Assembly (NCBI GenBank): GCA_008933705.1
Contig: WBUN01000001.1
Coordinates: 62,001-126,000, forward strand
DNA length: 64,000 bases
Reading direction: 5' to 3'
DNA from: Hyphomicrobiaceae bacterium
GTDB lineage: Bacteria > Pseudomonadota > Alphaproteobacteria > Rhizobiales > Hyphomicrobiaceae
The position numbers were made by a program, and so were the translations under genes. Positions 35,954 through 44,918 of the stretch are shown in pieces. The first letter of the stretch is position 1. Each line of letters opens with the position of its first letter. Below the pieces are notes generated by a model that saw only the letters and a program-made list of their open reading frames with translations, made no database searches and was not told where the DNA came from.

Positions 35954-36119
35954 CCGGTGTTCCGATTCCGACGTTCGCCGAAGTGTGCCGCAGGGGCAGG
36001 GAGCGAACTTCGGAATCAAGAGGGACACCAGGTTCATAGTGTTGCTCGTGTGGTTCAGATCGAGAAATTCACTCCAAGCATGCCGCGAACACCGGCGAAC
36101 TTCTCAATCATCACACTAG
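35954..36119 (-). repeat. 166-bp structured repeat element, copy B (inverted)
   Basis: Read on the minus strand it starts CTAGTGTGATGATTGAG, as copy A does, and ends with a decayed terminal repeat (ACACCGG instead of ACACTAG). Exactly the same length as copy A (9611-9776), about four-fifths identical. The long hairpin is better kept than the end: GATTCCGAAGTTCGC pairs with GCGAACGTCGGAATC with one mismatch; the short hairpin ACACTAT-GAAC-CTGGTGT pairs through a G-U. It fills the region between the divergent ridA and 3-hydroxybutyrate dehydrogenase genes. Confidence 0.75.
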
Positions 36120-36230
36120 CGTGCCGCTGGCGCCGTGTCTCTCATCGCCGCACGGCCGAAACGGCATGTTCAAGGGCCGGGCTTTGCGGCAGGATGCGCC
36201 TCAAAGCCTACCCATGCGAGGAGAGAACTG

Positions 36231-37010
36231 ATGGCAATCAAAGGCAAGACGGCGGTGGTGACGGGCTCGACGTCCGGTATCGGTCTCGGCATAGCGCAGG
36301 CTCTGGCGCGCGCGGGCTGCAATGTCGTGATGAACGGGCTCGGCACCGAGAAAGACAACGAGAAGGCGATCGCCGATGTCAGGTCTCACGGCGTGCGCGT
36401 TGCCTTCGATCCGGCCAACATGCTTCGCCACAACCAGATTGCCGACATGATCGCCAAGGCCGAGCGCGATTTCGGCTCCGTCGACATCCTCGTCAACAAC
36501 GCCGGCATTCAGCACGTGGCGCCTGTGGAGGAATTCCCCATCGAGCAGTGGGATGCCATCATCGCCATCAACCTCTCCTCAGCGTTCCACACGGTGCGCG
36601 CGGCGCTGCCCGGTATGAAGAAGCGCAAGTGGGGCCGCATCATCAACATCTGCTCGGCCCACTCGCTGCGTGCCTCTCCCTTCAAGAGCGCCTATGTCTC
36701 GGCCAAGCACGGGCTCGCGGGCTTCACCAAGGCAGTCGCGTTGGAGGTGGCGGAGCTCGGCATCACCAGCAACGCCATCTCGCCCGGTTTCGTGTGGACG
36801 CCGTTGGTCGAGAAGCAGATTCCCGATCTCGCCAAATCAGAAAACATCAACGAGGATCAGGCCAAGCGCAAAGTGCTGGCGCGGCAGCCTACCAGCCGCT
36901 TCGTCACCGTCGAGCAGGTCGCAGCGTTGGCGGCGTTTCTGGCGAGCGAGGAAGCAGCTTCCATCACGGGCGCAAACTACTCCATCGACGGCGGCTGGAC
37001 GGCGCAATAG
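36231..37010 (+). CDS. 3-hydroxybutyrate dehydrogenase (SDR)
   Basis: NAD-dependent short-chain dehydrogenase of 259 aa that interconverts 3-hydroxybutyrate and acetoacetate, the step after PHB monomers are released. The cofactor motif TGSTSGIG is at residues 11-18, NNAG is present, and the catalytic Ser (in CSAHSLRASPFKSAY), Tyr and Lys (YVSAK) are intact. The sequence text NAGIQHVAPVEEFP and RQPTSRFVTVEQVAALAAFL is characteristic of HBDH. GAGGAGAG lies just before the ATG; an upstream frame to 36135 runs into spacer. It follows the 166-bp repeat copy B. Confidence 0.92.
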   Translation: MAIKGKTAVVTGSTSGIGLGIAQALARAGCNVVMNGLGTEKDNEKAIADVRSHGVRVAFDPANMLRHNQIADMIAKAERDFGSVDILVNNAGIQHVAPVEEFPIEQWDAIIAINLSSAFHTVRAALPGMKKRKWGRIINICSAHSLRASPFKSAYVSAKHGLAGFTKAVALEVAELGITSNAISPGFVWTPLVEKQIPDLAKSENINEDQAKRKVLARQPTSRFVTVEQVAALAAFLASEEAASITGANYSIDGGWTAQ

Positions 37011-37026
37011 CCGTCTCCGTGCGCCT

Positions 37027-37218
37027 TCAGTTCGGAGGCGCTTTTCGTGCCGTTGCAAAGGGCGCCGATTCGTGAGGCGAGCCGTCGCCCCGCAGCAGCG
37101 CCGCGGCCATGAATACGATGGCCGCTATCGTGAGCGCGACGGCAAGCGCGATCTCCTTGTGCCAGCGCCGCAGGCGACGCAGCAGGATTCGCTCTCGTAG
37201 GAATCGAATTCGTGCCAT
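37027..37218 (-). CDS. Possible small single-helix membrane protein
   Basis: A 63-aa frame starting MARIRFLRERILLRRLRRWH, a strongly positive N-terminus, followed by one helix (EIALAVALTIAAIVFMAAALL, written here in part) and a short tail. The positive-inside pattern is convincing for a membrane protein, but no good ribosome site precedes the ATG at 37218 and the frame can start further upstream (37284). It is convergent with HBDH, 17 bp away. No family recognised. Confidence 0.4.
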   Translation of the reverse strand: MARIRFLRERILLRRLRRWHKEIALAVALTIAAIVFMAAALLRGDGSPHESAPFATARKAPPN

Positions 37219-37328
37219 CGCCAAGTATCGACTTCGGCAACGCCATTTTTCCAGGGCACCAATAGCCGCGCGACAGAACCGCACAGCTCAGGAAAACTGG
37301 GGAATAAAGGGCGTAGCTGGCCGACGTC

Positions 37329-37511
37329 TCAAAGACCGCGCATGATGCAGCCGAGGACGAGAATCACGTAGGCCGCGAGCAGGCCGTAGAATTGCGTGGC
37401 GTCACCCGTGAGGAAGGGGATCGTGGCTCCGAAGTACCTGGAGAAAAGGACCGCCAGCGCAAGAATAATGGAGAGCAGGAAGATCAGAATTCCTGGAGCC
37501 TTCAATGCCAT
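37329..37511 (-). CDS. Small two-helix membrane protein
   Basis: A 60-aa protein made almost wholly of two membrane helices (PGILIFLLSIILALAVLFSRYF and FYGLLAAYVILVLGCIM) with a short turn containing TIPFLTGDAT. The ATG at 37511 has GAGAGG upstream. I have seen similar unnamed small proteins in Hyphomicrobiales, but function is unknown. It stands alone between the 37027-37218 frame and the UPF0145 gene. Confidence 0.7.
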   Translation of the reverse strand: MALKAPGILIFLLSIILALAVLFSRYFGATIPFLTGDATQFYGLLAAYVILVLGCIMRGL

Positions 37512-37662
37512 GAGGTTCGCCTCTCGTTGCTTGGTCCCGACCGAGGGTCGACACGATCCCGTCCGACGCGAAAAAAGCGACTCGGCTTATAGCAGCCGGC
37601 GCCCCTCCTGCCATCGCACGCCGTGAAAGCTTGTGTGGGCAAAAGATTGGCGGGTAAGGCCT

Positions 37663-37986
37663 TCAGCGCCGGGGCCCGGCATATCTGAAGCCGGTACCGG
37701 TGACGACCACCTCGATGGCGCCATCCGTGATGTGCGGATGCGAGATGCGGATTCCCAGCACCCCGTCATAGCCCTGCGCCTGAGCGCGCTCGCCCAGGCC
37801 CTTCAGGGCGCGGGCGATGGTCTGATCGAGCAGGGACTCGTACTTAGTCATATGGCCGCCGATCGTGTTGACGATCGCCTCGCGCATGTCGCGCAGGATG
37901 TTCGCGCCGCTGACAGCGCAGGCGTAGACGATATCGCCCCGATCGATCGGCTGGTCGTCCACGCTCTCGCTGGTCAGCAGACGCAT
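37663..37986 (-). CDS. UPF0145/YbjQ-family protein
   Basis: A 107-aa cytoplasmic protein of the YbjQ family, which forms pentameric rings of unknown function. Typical parts are visible: VSGANILRDMREAIVNTIGGHMTKYESLLDQTIARALKGLGERAQAQG in segments, then DGVLGIRISHP and the closing VVVTGTGFRY. The ATG at 37986 overlaps the stop of the upstream 622-aa gene (TGATG), so the two are translationally coupled; the frame's longer start at 38124 lies within that gene. Function unknown. Confidence 0.85.
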   Translation of the reverse strand: MRLLTSESVDDQPIDRGDIVYACAVSGANILRDMREAIVNTIGGHMTKYESLLDQTIARALKGLGERAQAQGYDGVLGIRISHPHITDGAIEVVVTGTGFRYAGPRR

Positions 37987-39854
37987 CAGAGGCGTCCCCC
38001 GCGGCCCCGCCCTTCGTGTACGACGATCCGCGGCCGCGTGCCGAAGATGAGGCGCTTCAGCATCATGAGCAGCGCCAGCGCCAGCAGAGCGGTTCCGGCG
38101 AGCGAGACGGGGTGCTTTTCCCAAAGGAGGATGGGACTGACACGGCCGTCGAGGACGAGCTGGGCGTGCTGCAGGAGGATGTTGGGGTCGGGTATCGAAC
38201 TCGATTGCAGCATCATGGCCACGGCCGCCGCCTGATCGCTGCTGGCGAGGATTGCGTCGCGGACCCGCGGCTTGCCGAGCTCGGCCATGCGCGAGGGGGT
38301 CTGGGCGACGACGCGCAGAACGCGCTGGGCCGATGGCTTGTCCAGGCCGGTCAGGTAGCGCGACAGGCTGTCGAGCTGGCTTTCGTCGAGCGACCTTGCC
38401 AGCGACTTGAGCTCACCAGGCTCGAGCTCGAAGAGGGGCTCGCGTGCCGCCGGCTGCAAAGAGGCGAGCCGCGTGACGGCGACGCGATCCTGCAGGCCGA
38501 GCAGCCGCTGCAGGCTGGCCCTGGTGAAAAGTTCGGGCTTGGCGCGGCGATGGATCTCGAACTCGACCACTTTGGGCAGCGCGTCGCCGGCAACCGCCGA
38601 CCATTGCAGCGCCGTCTCCAGCGAGCGTGCCTCGCGCGCGATCTCCATCGCGCCTGGCGGTAGTGCGCTGACCGCGCGATGCAGGGTGCCGTTGTCGAGG
38701 CGCCTGGCTATGCCGGCCTCGCCTTCGCTGCCCAGCACCAGGGCCACGATCTCGTCGACCTTGGGCAGGTCATCGGGCTTCACCGTATCGAGGAAGCGCT
38801 TGAACACGTCCTGGCGCTCGGCGAGCTCCAGGACCTTTGCGTGCGCGCGGCGAAACTCGAGCCAGATCTCCACCACGCGGTCGGCCGTTTTTTCGCTGAT
38901 CTCCCTGAGGCTGTCGGAGATCTGCTCCCGGACCGACTTGGCAAGCTCCTCGCGCACCTTTTCCTTGGTGGCCTTGGCCTTCATCTCCTCGGAGACGATG
39001 GGCAGCACGCCGTGGCGGAAATCCCAGATGTCCTTGGCGATCAGCACGAGGCCGACGCCGCCCGCAACGACCGACACCAGCCGGCCGAGAACGGAGCCGA
39101 TCACCCGCTGGCCGATGCGGGACGCCATGTTGGCAAGCTGGCGCCGCACGACAAGGACGACGACGCCGGCCATGCCGCCGCTGCCTTCGATCAGCACCTG
39201 ACCGGTGGAGACCTGCGCCCCCGCCTTGGTCGGATCGATGCCATATTCCTTGCCGGCGCCTGTGGCGACGATGCGCGCTATGGTGGCGCCGTAGCGCTGC
39301 CCGAGAAAAGCCTGCATACACTGCGTGGCAGGACCGCCGGTGTCGACGATGGCAAGCTCGATGCGCTTGCCGATCTCCTTGCCGATTCCCGTTGCGACGC
39401 CCTCCAGGGCTTTCTTGATCGCCTCGGAGCGGTACACCCGCTCGGCCGCCGTGGTGGCGAGCTCTTGCGCCTTGTCCTTGGAGGCAAGGGATTGCCAGAG
39501 CTGAAGCCAGCTCGATTCATCGCGCACCTCGCCGATGGCGCGGTCGACCTGGCGGTCGATGACATCGTCGATGCCTCCCCGCCGCCATTCGTCGGCGACG
39601 ATGGACTTGTAATCGAGCCCGGCAATGCTCGCTTCCAGGCTGCGGCGCGTGAGGGATTCGATTGCGGCCCGGAAGCCCTGCTCGTCACGCGCCTGGCAGG
39701 CCTCGTACTCGGCTCGCGTCATCGCCGACGCGGCGCGCGCGGTCGGGATCTGGGCGAGAACAAGAGCGACGGCCGTTACGGACGAGACGACGGGGCGGAT
39801 GCGGAACAGGGCGGTGGCGTTGGTGCTCAACTCAGCCTCGGGATGCCCGGACAA
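37986..39854 (-). CDS. Large unknown membrane protein coupled to UPF0145
   Basis: A 622-aa protein. An N-terminal export signal (residues about 20-43, ending ARAAS) leads to a helical domain with one Cys pair (YEACQARD, ATQCMQAFLG), then hydrophobic stretches near residues 225-285 (GMAGVVVLVVRR, SVVAGGVGLVLIAKDIW), a long charged helical region (KEKVREELAKSVREQISDSLREISEK), a repetitive Leu/Ala-rich domain, and a C-terminal helix near 590-606 (SLAGTALLALALLMMLKRLIFG) with a basic tail. No family recognised. Its stop overlaps the UPF0145 start. The start at 39854 could be later (MTRAEY, residue 45) if the signal were spurious. Confidence 0.75.
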   Translation of the reverse strand: MSGHPEAELSTNATALFRIRPVVSSVTAVALVLAQIPTARAASAMTRAEYEACQARDEQGFRAAIESLTRRSLEASIAGLDYKSIVADEWRRGGIDDVIDRQVDRAIGEVRDESSWLQLWQSLASKDKAQELATTAAERVYRSEAIKKALEGVATGIGKEIGKRIELAIVDTGGPATQCMQAFLGQRYGATIARIVATGAGKEYGIDPTKAGAQVSTGQVLIEGSGGMAGVVVLVVRRQLANMASRIGQRVIGSVLGRLVSVVAGGVGLVLIAKDIWDFRHGVLPIVSEEMKAKATKEKVREELAKSVREQISDSLREISEKTADRVVEIWLEFRRAHAKVLELAERQDVFKRFLDTVKPDDLPKVDEIVALVLGSEGEAGIARRLDNGTLHRAVSALPPGAMEIAREARSLETALQWSAVAGDALPKVVEFEIHRRAKPELFTRASLQRLLGLQDRVAVTRLASLQPAAREPLFELEPGELKSLARSLDESQLDSLSRYLTGLDKPSAQRVLRVVAQTPSRMAELGKPRVRDAILASSDQAAAVAMMLQSSSIPDPNILLQHAQLVLDGRVSPILLWEKHPVSLAGTALLALALLMMLKRLIFGTRPRIVVHEGRGRGGRL

Positions 39855-40036
39855 GGATGAGACCCAGATGTGGTCTCTCCAGCAGAAATGCTCAAGTGTG
39901 CATAAAGCAGAGAATTAGGGGCGAACTTTGGCGGGCCGGCCGCTCGGCCTTTGCCTTGTTCGTGGAATCGTTGCTTGTGCCGACTTCGCCTACAATGTGT
40001 CCCCGACGGCAGGGGCTCGGCTGCAGGGGGTGGGGG

Positions 40037-41404
40037 ATGAACGGCGTTCTCGCGGGCATGCTTGCCTATGTGCTCGTTCAGTTTGCGGTCGGCATCTGGG
40101 TCTCGCGGCGCATGGCGAGCGAGGCCGACTACATCCTGGCGGGTCGGCGCCTCGGCACGGCGCTGATCACCTTTTCCGTGTTCGCTACCTATTTCGGCGC
40201 CGAGGCCATCGTCGCCTCGGGCGGCGCCGTCTACGACAAGGGACTGGCCGGCGCGCTCGTCGATCCGTTCGGCTATGCCGCCGCCATCGTCATCGTCGGG
40301 GTGTTCTTCGCCAGGGCCCTTTGGCTGCGGGGACTGACGACGTTCGCCGATCTGTTCCGTCAGCGCTATTCGCCGGGCGTCGAGCGGCTGGTGGTGATTG
40401 TGCTTCTGCCGGGCTCCATCATCTGGGCGGCGGCGCAGGTGCGGGCGTTCGGCCAGGTGCTGAGCGCGAACTCCAGTCTCGGACTCGCCTCTGCAATCAC
40501 GATCGCCGCCGTGCTCGTGGCAGCTTATTCCGTCGTCGGCGGATTGCTGGCAGACGCAGTCACGGATGTGGTGCAGGGGATCGCCGTCATGGCGGGCCTG
40601 CTTATTCTCGGCGTCATGGTTGCGATTCATATGGGAGGTCCGACGACGGTGCTTGCGCAGGTCGAGCCCGAGCGCCTCAAGCTCCTCGACGGGGAAGGTG
40701 GTGCGCTCGGCACCATCGAACATCTGGCCATCCCGGTGTGCGGCACCATCGTTGCGGTGGAGCTGATATCGCGTTTTCTTGGTGCGCGCACCGCGCACGT
40801 TGCGGCAGCGGGCACGGTCATCGGCGGCGCTGTCTATCTATGCGTGGGCATGATCCCAGTGTTTCTCGGGCTGGCCGGAGCAAAGCTCGGCGCGGAGGTC
40901 GCCGACGCTGAGCAGGTCGTGCCGAGACTGGCCGAGATCCATCTGCCGGGCGCGCTGCATATCGTGTTCGTCGGCGCGGTCGTGTCGGCGATCCTGTCGG
41001 CCGTGCACGCCGCGCTGCACGCACCGGCCTCGCAGATCTCGCACAACATCATCGTTCGGCTGCTGCCCCAGTTGCCCGATCGCGGCCGGCTGTGGGCGGT
41101 TCGCTTGACGGTGATGGCGCTGAGCGTTGTTGCATTCCTGATTGCGATCACGTCGGAAGGCATTCACGAGCTTGTGGAGACCGCGTCGGCATTCGGCAGC
41201 GCGGGCGTTTTCGTTACAGCGCTGTTTGCTCTCTTCTCGCGCTTCGGCGGGCCGCGAAGCGCGTACGTCTCGATCGTTGCCGGCATGGTGGTGTGGGCCG
41301 CCGGCAAGTACGCGCTCGGCTTGGCCGCTCCGTATCTGCTGGGTCTCTCAGCCGCCCTGGTCGGGTATGTGGCCGTGGCTTGGCTCAAGCCTCAGCGCGA
41401 CTGA
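40037..41404 (+). CDS. Sodium:solute symporter (SSS/SLC5 family)
   Basis: A 455-aa transporter with about 12-13 helices. The first helices (MLAYVLVQFAVGIWVSRRM, DYILAGRRLGTALITFSVFATYFGAEAIVASGGAVYDKGLAG in part) carry the family's discontinuous TM1-like GAEA/SGGA segment, and the loop FRQRYSPGVERLV and helix GLLADAVTDVVQGI are standard SSS signatures. ATG 40037 follows GGGGTGGGGG; the open frame from 39662 is overlap with the divergent unknown gene. The substrate is uncertain; SSS members take sugars, amino acids, proline, pantothenate or carboxylates. Confidence 0.92.
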   Translation: MNGVLAGMLAYVLVQFAVGIWVSRRMASEADYILAGRRLGTALITFSVFATYFGAEAIVASGGAVYDKGLAGALVDPFGYAAAIVIVGVFFARALWLRGLTTFADLFRQRYSPGVERLVVIVLLPGSIIWAAAQVRAFGQVLSANSSLGLASAITIAAVLVAAYSVVGGLLADAVTDVVQGIAVMAGLLILGVMVAIHMGGPTTVLAQVEPERLKLLDGEGGALGTIEHLAIPVCGTIVAVELISRFLGARTAHVAAAGTVIGGAVYLCVGMIPVFLGLAGAKLGAEVADAEQVVPRLAEIHLPGALHIVFVGAVVSAILSAVHAALHAPASQISHNIIVRLLPQLPDRGRLWAVRLTVMALSVVAFLIAITSEGIHELVETASAFGSAGVFVTALFALFSRFGGPRSAYVSIVAGMVVWAAGKYALGLAAPYLLGLSAALVGYVAVAWLKPQRD

Positions 41405-41563
41405 ACACGCTTCATCCCGCGTGGCGGGTCGTCGCAGCGAGCGCAGCGGCCGCTGCTGCAAGCTGCGGCCATCTGTCCCGGCATGGTTACTTTTCACATT
41501 TTCGATCACAAAGTTCGATAGGTCCCGCTGAGGAAACGCACTAAGCGCGGCACGCGAGCAGCG

Positions 41564-41586
41564 ATCTATCGATACAACCGATAGAT
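41564..41586 (+). promoter_or_regulatory. Palindrome ATCTATCG-N7-CGATAGAT upstream of the HAD-hydrolase module
   Basis: Perfect 8-bp arms, 113 bp before the HAD phosphatase start, in a 294-bp spacer (41405-41698) whose other half is AT-rich (AGATGAAGATTAACGG). It could be an operator for the following genes. The first part of the spacer also has a GGCCGC/GCGGCC hairpin that may end the symporter mRNA. Confidence 0.45.
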
Positions 41587-41698
41587 GAAGATTAACGGAA
41601 ACGTGAACAAAAAGCATTGGCATCTTGAGAGCTGATCGCTAAAGAAGGCCGGCAAGTCGGGGCATAGTGCGGCAATTCAATCAAAGGGTTGGTTAAAC

Positions 41699-42406
41699 GT
41701 GTCGCGTGCGCGTGTGAAGTGTCACGTCTTCGTGGATTTTGATGGGACGATTGTTCCCTGCGACGCGACAGACTTCCTGTTCGAGCAGTTTGCTGATCCC
41801 TCTTGGCGTGATGTCGAGAGCGAGTGGCAAGCGGGGAATATCGGCTCGCGTGAATGCATGACGCGGCAGGTCAGCCTGCTGCGCGCTTCGCCGAAGCGGC
41901 TTGCGGAGGCCATCTCGGAGCTCAAGGTCGATGCGGGCTTTGCCACGTTCGTGCGCGAATGCCGGCGCAACGGCGTGGGCATGACCATCGTTTCCGACGG
42001 TTTCGATTTTGCCATCGAGCACGTGCTGCGCAATGCCGGGCTGAGCGTGCCGTTCTACGCCAACCACCTGGAGTCGATCGGAGGAGATCGCTGGCGCGTT
42101 ACATTTCCCTCGGCGCGCAGTGATTGCCGTGCGCTCGCGGGTAACTGCAAGTGCGCATTCACGGAGCCCCACTCCACCTCCGTCAAGGTGGTGGTCGGCG
42201 ACGGCCGGTCGGATTTCTGCATAGCCGGCCAGGTCGATCTGGTGTTTGCCAAGGCCAAGCTCCTCGAGCTTTGCCGGTCCAACGGAACGACGCACCTGCC
42301 GTTTGAGGATTTCTTCGAGGTCACCGCAAAGCTCGGCTCGTGGTTGAGCAGCGATGGCCATCGCGCGCCGGCGGCGATCCCGATCGCCCGCCAGGCAAGC
42401 GGCTGA
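41699..42406 (+). CDS. MtnX-like HAD-IB family phosphatase
   Basis: A 235-aa HAD phosphatase, closest in outline to MtnX/phosphoserine-phosphatase-like enzymes. Motif I is VDFDGT (Asp13 nucleophile, Asp15), motif II the Ser of TIVSDGFDF, motif III Lys upstream of motif IV VVVGDGRSDF. Start GTG 41699 is used, with AAAGGG about 10 bp upstream. The C-terminal 25 residues (HRAPAAIPIARQASG) are low-complexity. No methionine-salvage genes are near, so the MtnX label does not give the substrate. It is the first of four genes in one direction with an alpha/beta hydrolase, an aminotransferase and another hydrolase. Confidence 0.85.
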   Translation: MSRARVKCHVFVDFDGTIVPCDATDFLFEQFADPSWRDVESEWQAGNIGSRECMTRQVSLLRASPKRLAEAISELKVDAGFATFVRECRRNGVGMTIVSDGFDFAIEHVLRNAGLSVPFYANHLESIGGDRWRVTFPSARSDCRALAGNCKCAFTEPHSTSVKVVVGDGRSDFCIAGQVDLVFAKAKLLELCRSNGTTHLPFEDFFEVTAKLGSWLSSDGHRAPAAIPIARQASG

Positions 42407-42426
42407 CCAACGGACCGGCAATCGCG

Positions 42427-43320
42427 ATGTCGAGCATGGGCGTCACCGCAAGTCCGGCAACGGCTGATCGCGGCCTTGGCACGTTTCACCAGGGCGGCAA
42501 GACCGGCTTCCTGCTGATTCATGGGCTGAGCGGGACGCCGGTGGAGCTGCGCTACATTGCCAACGGGCTGGCGCGTGCCGGCCATACGGTGTCCTGCCCG
42601 CAGCTTGCCGGGCACTGCGGCACGCTGGAGGAGTTCCGCCGCTCGACGTGGCAGGACTGGTACGCCAGCGTTGAAGCCGCACTGCATCAGCTATCGCAGC
42701 GATGCGAGCACGTGCTGGTCGGCGGGCTGTCGATGGGTGCCATCCTCTCTCTTCGTCTCGCCGCGCGTCATCCGGACATCGTAAAGGGAGGCGTGCTGCT
42801 CGCACCCACGCTTTGGCTCGACGGCTGGGGCGTGCCCTGGTACAGCCGGTTCTTCAATCTGGTCGTGCAGAAGAGCGTCGCCGACCTGTTCTGGTTCTCC
42901 GAGCGAGCGCCCTACGGCATCAAGGATCAGCGTCTGCGCGCGATCATCGCCGACGCGATACACAGCGGCGATCCCTCCAAGGCCGGCTTTCTCAGCATTC
43001 CCGGCGGTCCCATGCTCGAGCTCAGGTGGCTCGTGAACGAGGTGCGCCGCGATCTGAATTCCATAAGGCAGCCGGTTCTGATCCTGCATCCGCGGCACGA
43101 TGATCGCGCGAGCCTGCGCAACACCACTTACCTCGAGAGGCACCTCGGCGGGCGGGTGGAGAAGGTCGTGCTCGAGGACAGCTATCACGTCATCACGCTC
43201 GACCGGCAGCGCGAAGTGGTGCTCGAGAAGACCGCCAAGTTTGCGGAGTCGGTGCTCGCGCGCATTGGTGCGACCGACAATGCGGGAAGAGGGTTAATGC
43301 ATCCTGTCGCTGCCGCTTAA
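42427..43320 (+). CDS. Alpha/beta hydrolase A of the module
   Basis: A 297-aa serine hydrolase, carboxylesterase/monoacylglycerol-lipase type. The oxyanion segment is LLIHGLSGTPVELR, the nucleophile elbow VGGLSMGAI (Ser102), the acid lies in LHPRHDD and the catalytic His in DSYHVITLD. It is a clear paralog of the product of 45200-46075: both share CPQLAGHCGT-EE-RRSTWQ-WY-SVE-A and PRHDD-ASLRN. No signal peptide, so cytoplasmic. ATG 42427 is 20 bp after the phosphatase stop. Likely acts on an acyl or ester bond of the compound handled by this locus; the substrate is unknown. Confidence 0.87.
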   Translation: MSSMGVTASPATADRGLGTFHQGGKTGFLLIHGLSGTPVELRYIANGLARAGHTVSCPQLAGHCGTLEEFRRSTWQDWYASVEAALHQLSQRCEHVLVGGLSMGAILSLRLAARHPDIVKGGVLLAPTLWLDGWGVPWYSRFFNLVVQKSVADLFWFSERAPYGIKDQRLRAIIADAIHSGDPSKAGFLSIPGGPMLELRWLVNEVRRDLNSIRQPVLILHPRHDDRASLRNTTYLERHLGGRVEKVVLEDSYHVITLDRQREVVLEKTAKFAESVLARIGATDNAGRGLMHPVAAA

Positions 43321-43496
43321 GCTGCTGCTAAGGCTTTGTTTTGTAAGGCGTCGTTTGTAGTGCAAAGTGCCTGCATCAAGGATGGATCGCAAGTCTTGGG
43401 AGGTGCCGCCCTTGCACCCATGCCGCTTGTCGCAGATGCCGGGGCTTGCAAGAGCGCTGATCTCTGTGAGACACGGCAAAAAAAGTGTGGGGAAAG

Positions 43497-44918
43497 ATGA
43501 GCAACCTCGTACGCATGCGCCGTAGCGATGATCCGGGCTCGGATATCAGCGAGGCGGAGCTTCTGGCGCTCGAAGCGCAGTACTGCTCGCACGGCGATAC
43601 CGTGCACTACACCGAACCGCCCAAGATCTTCGAGACCTGCGACGGCTCGTTCATCTACGACGCGCAGGGCCGCCCGTATCTCGATCTGCAGATGTGGTAC
43701 TCGGCAGTCAACTTCGGCTACCGCAACCGGCGCCTCAATGACGCGGTCAAGCGTCAGCTCGACAGTTTGCCCCAGGTGGCGAGCCAGTACCTGCACCGCG
43801 AGAAGATCGAGCTCGCTACCATCATCGCCAAGGCTGCCGAGCAGAAGTTCGGCGCCAAAGGCCGCGTTCACTTCAACGTGGGCGGCAGCCAGGCAGTCGA
43901 GGATTCGCTGAAGCTCGTACGCAATTTCAAGAAGGGCAAGAGCCTGATGTTCGCCTTCGAAGGCGGCTATCACGGCCGCACGCTCGGCGCCTCGGCGATC
44001 ACCTCCTCCTACCGTTACCGCCGGCGCTACGGCCACTTCGGCGACCGGGCGCAGTTCGTGCCGTTCCCGTATCACTTCCGCGGGCCGAAAGGCATGAGCA
44101 AGGAGGAATACGGCCACCACTGCGTCAAGCAGTTCGAGCGGTTGTTCGAGAGCGAATACAACGGCGTCTGGGACCCCAAGGTCGGCGAAGCCGAGTATGC
44201 AGCATTCTACGTCGAGCCGATTCAAGGCACGGGCGGCTACGTCATTCCGCCAAAGAACTTCTTCGTCGAGCTCAAGAAGGTGCTGGACAAGCACGGCATC
44301 CTGCTCGTCGTCGACGAGATCCAGATGGGCTTCTACCGGACCGGCAAGCTCTGGTCGATCGAGCACTTCGGCGTCAGTCCGGATGTCGTCGTGTTCGGCA
44401 AGGCGATCACCAACGGGCTCAATCCCCTTGCCGGTCTTTGGGCGCGCGAGGAGCTGATCAACCCGACGATCTTCCCGCCGGGCTCGACGCACTCCACCTT
44501 CAATGCCAATCCGATGGGCACCGCGGTTGCGCTCGAGGCCATGCACATGATGGCCGAGACCGACTACGAAAGCATGGTGATGGAGAAGGGCGCCTATCTG
44601 CTCGAAGGGCTCAAGGATCTTCAGCGCCGGCACAAGGTGATCGGCGATGTCGATGGCTTGGGCCTCGCGCTGCGGATGGAAATCTGCGAGCCGCACGACA
44701 GCTTCACCCCGTCGAAGGCCATCGTCGACCGGATGGTCGACGAAGCGCTCAAGGGTGATCTGCAGGTCGACGGAAAGACCTACGGTCTCGTGCTCGACAT
44801 TGGCGGCTATTACAAGAACGTCGTGACGCTGGCGCCGAGCTTGCACATCTCCAAGGACGAAATGGATCTCGCCTTGAAACTGCTCGATTGCGTGCTCATG
44901 CGTGTCTCCAAGACTTGA
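43497..44918 (+). CDS. Class III PLP-dependent aminotransferase
   Basis: A 473-aa fold-type I aminotransferase of the ornithine/diaminobutyrate group. The PLP Lys is Lys302 in FGKAITNGLNPLAG, the cofactor acid Asp273 in VVDEIQMGF, and Glu240 in EPIQGTGGYV; all sit in standard context. ATG 43497 has GGGGAAAG just before it; a GTG at 43485 is an alternative. The enzyme may belong to the subgroup that includes HpnO, which aminates bacteriohopane side chains, but no hopanoid genes are in the window, so this is only one option. It is flanked on both sides by paralogous alpha/beta hydrolases. Confidence 0.87.
   Translation: MSNLVRMRRSDDPGSDISEAELLALEAQYCSHGDTVHYTEPPKIFETCDGSFIYDAQGRPYLDLQMWYSAVNFGYRNRRLNDAVKRQLDSLPQVASQYLHREKIELATIIAKAAEQKFGAKGRVHFNVGGSQAVEDSLKLVRNFKKGKSLMFAFEGGYHGRTLGASAITSSYRYRRRYGHFGDRAQFVPFPYHFRGPKGMSKEEYGHHCVKQFERLFESEYNGVWDPKVGEAEYAAFYVEPIQGTGGYVIPPKNFFVELKKVLDKHGILLVVDEIQMGFYRTGKLWSIEHFGVSPDVVVFGKAITNGLNPLAGLWAREELINPTIFPPGSTHSTFNANPMGTAVALEAMHMMAETDYESMVMEKGAYLLEGLKDLQRRHKVIGDVDGLGLALRMEICEPHDSFTPSKAIVDRMVDEALKGDLQVDGKTYGLVLDIGGYYKNVVTLAPSLHISKDEMDLALKLLDCVLMRVSKT

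Noticed and set aside
41348-41623. 91-codon minus-strand frame after the symporter gene
   Set aside because: Mostly antisense of the symporter end and the hairpin spacer; no ribosome site or domain.
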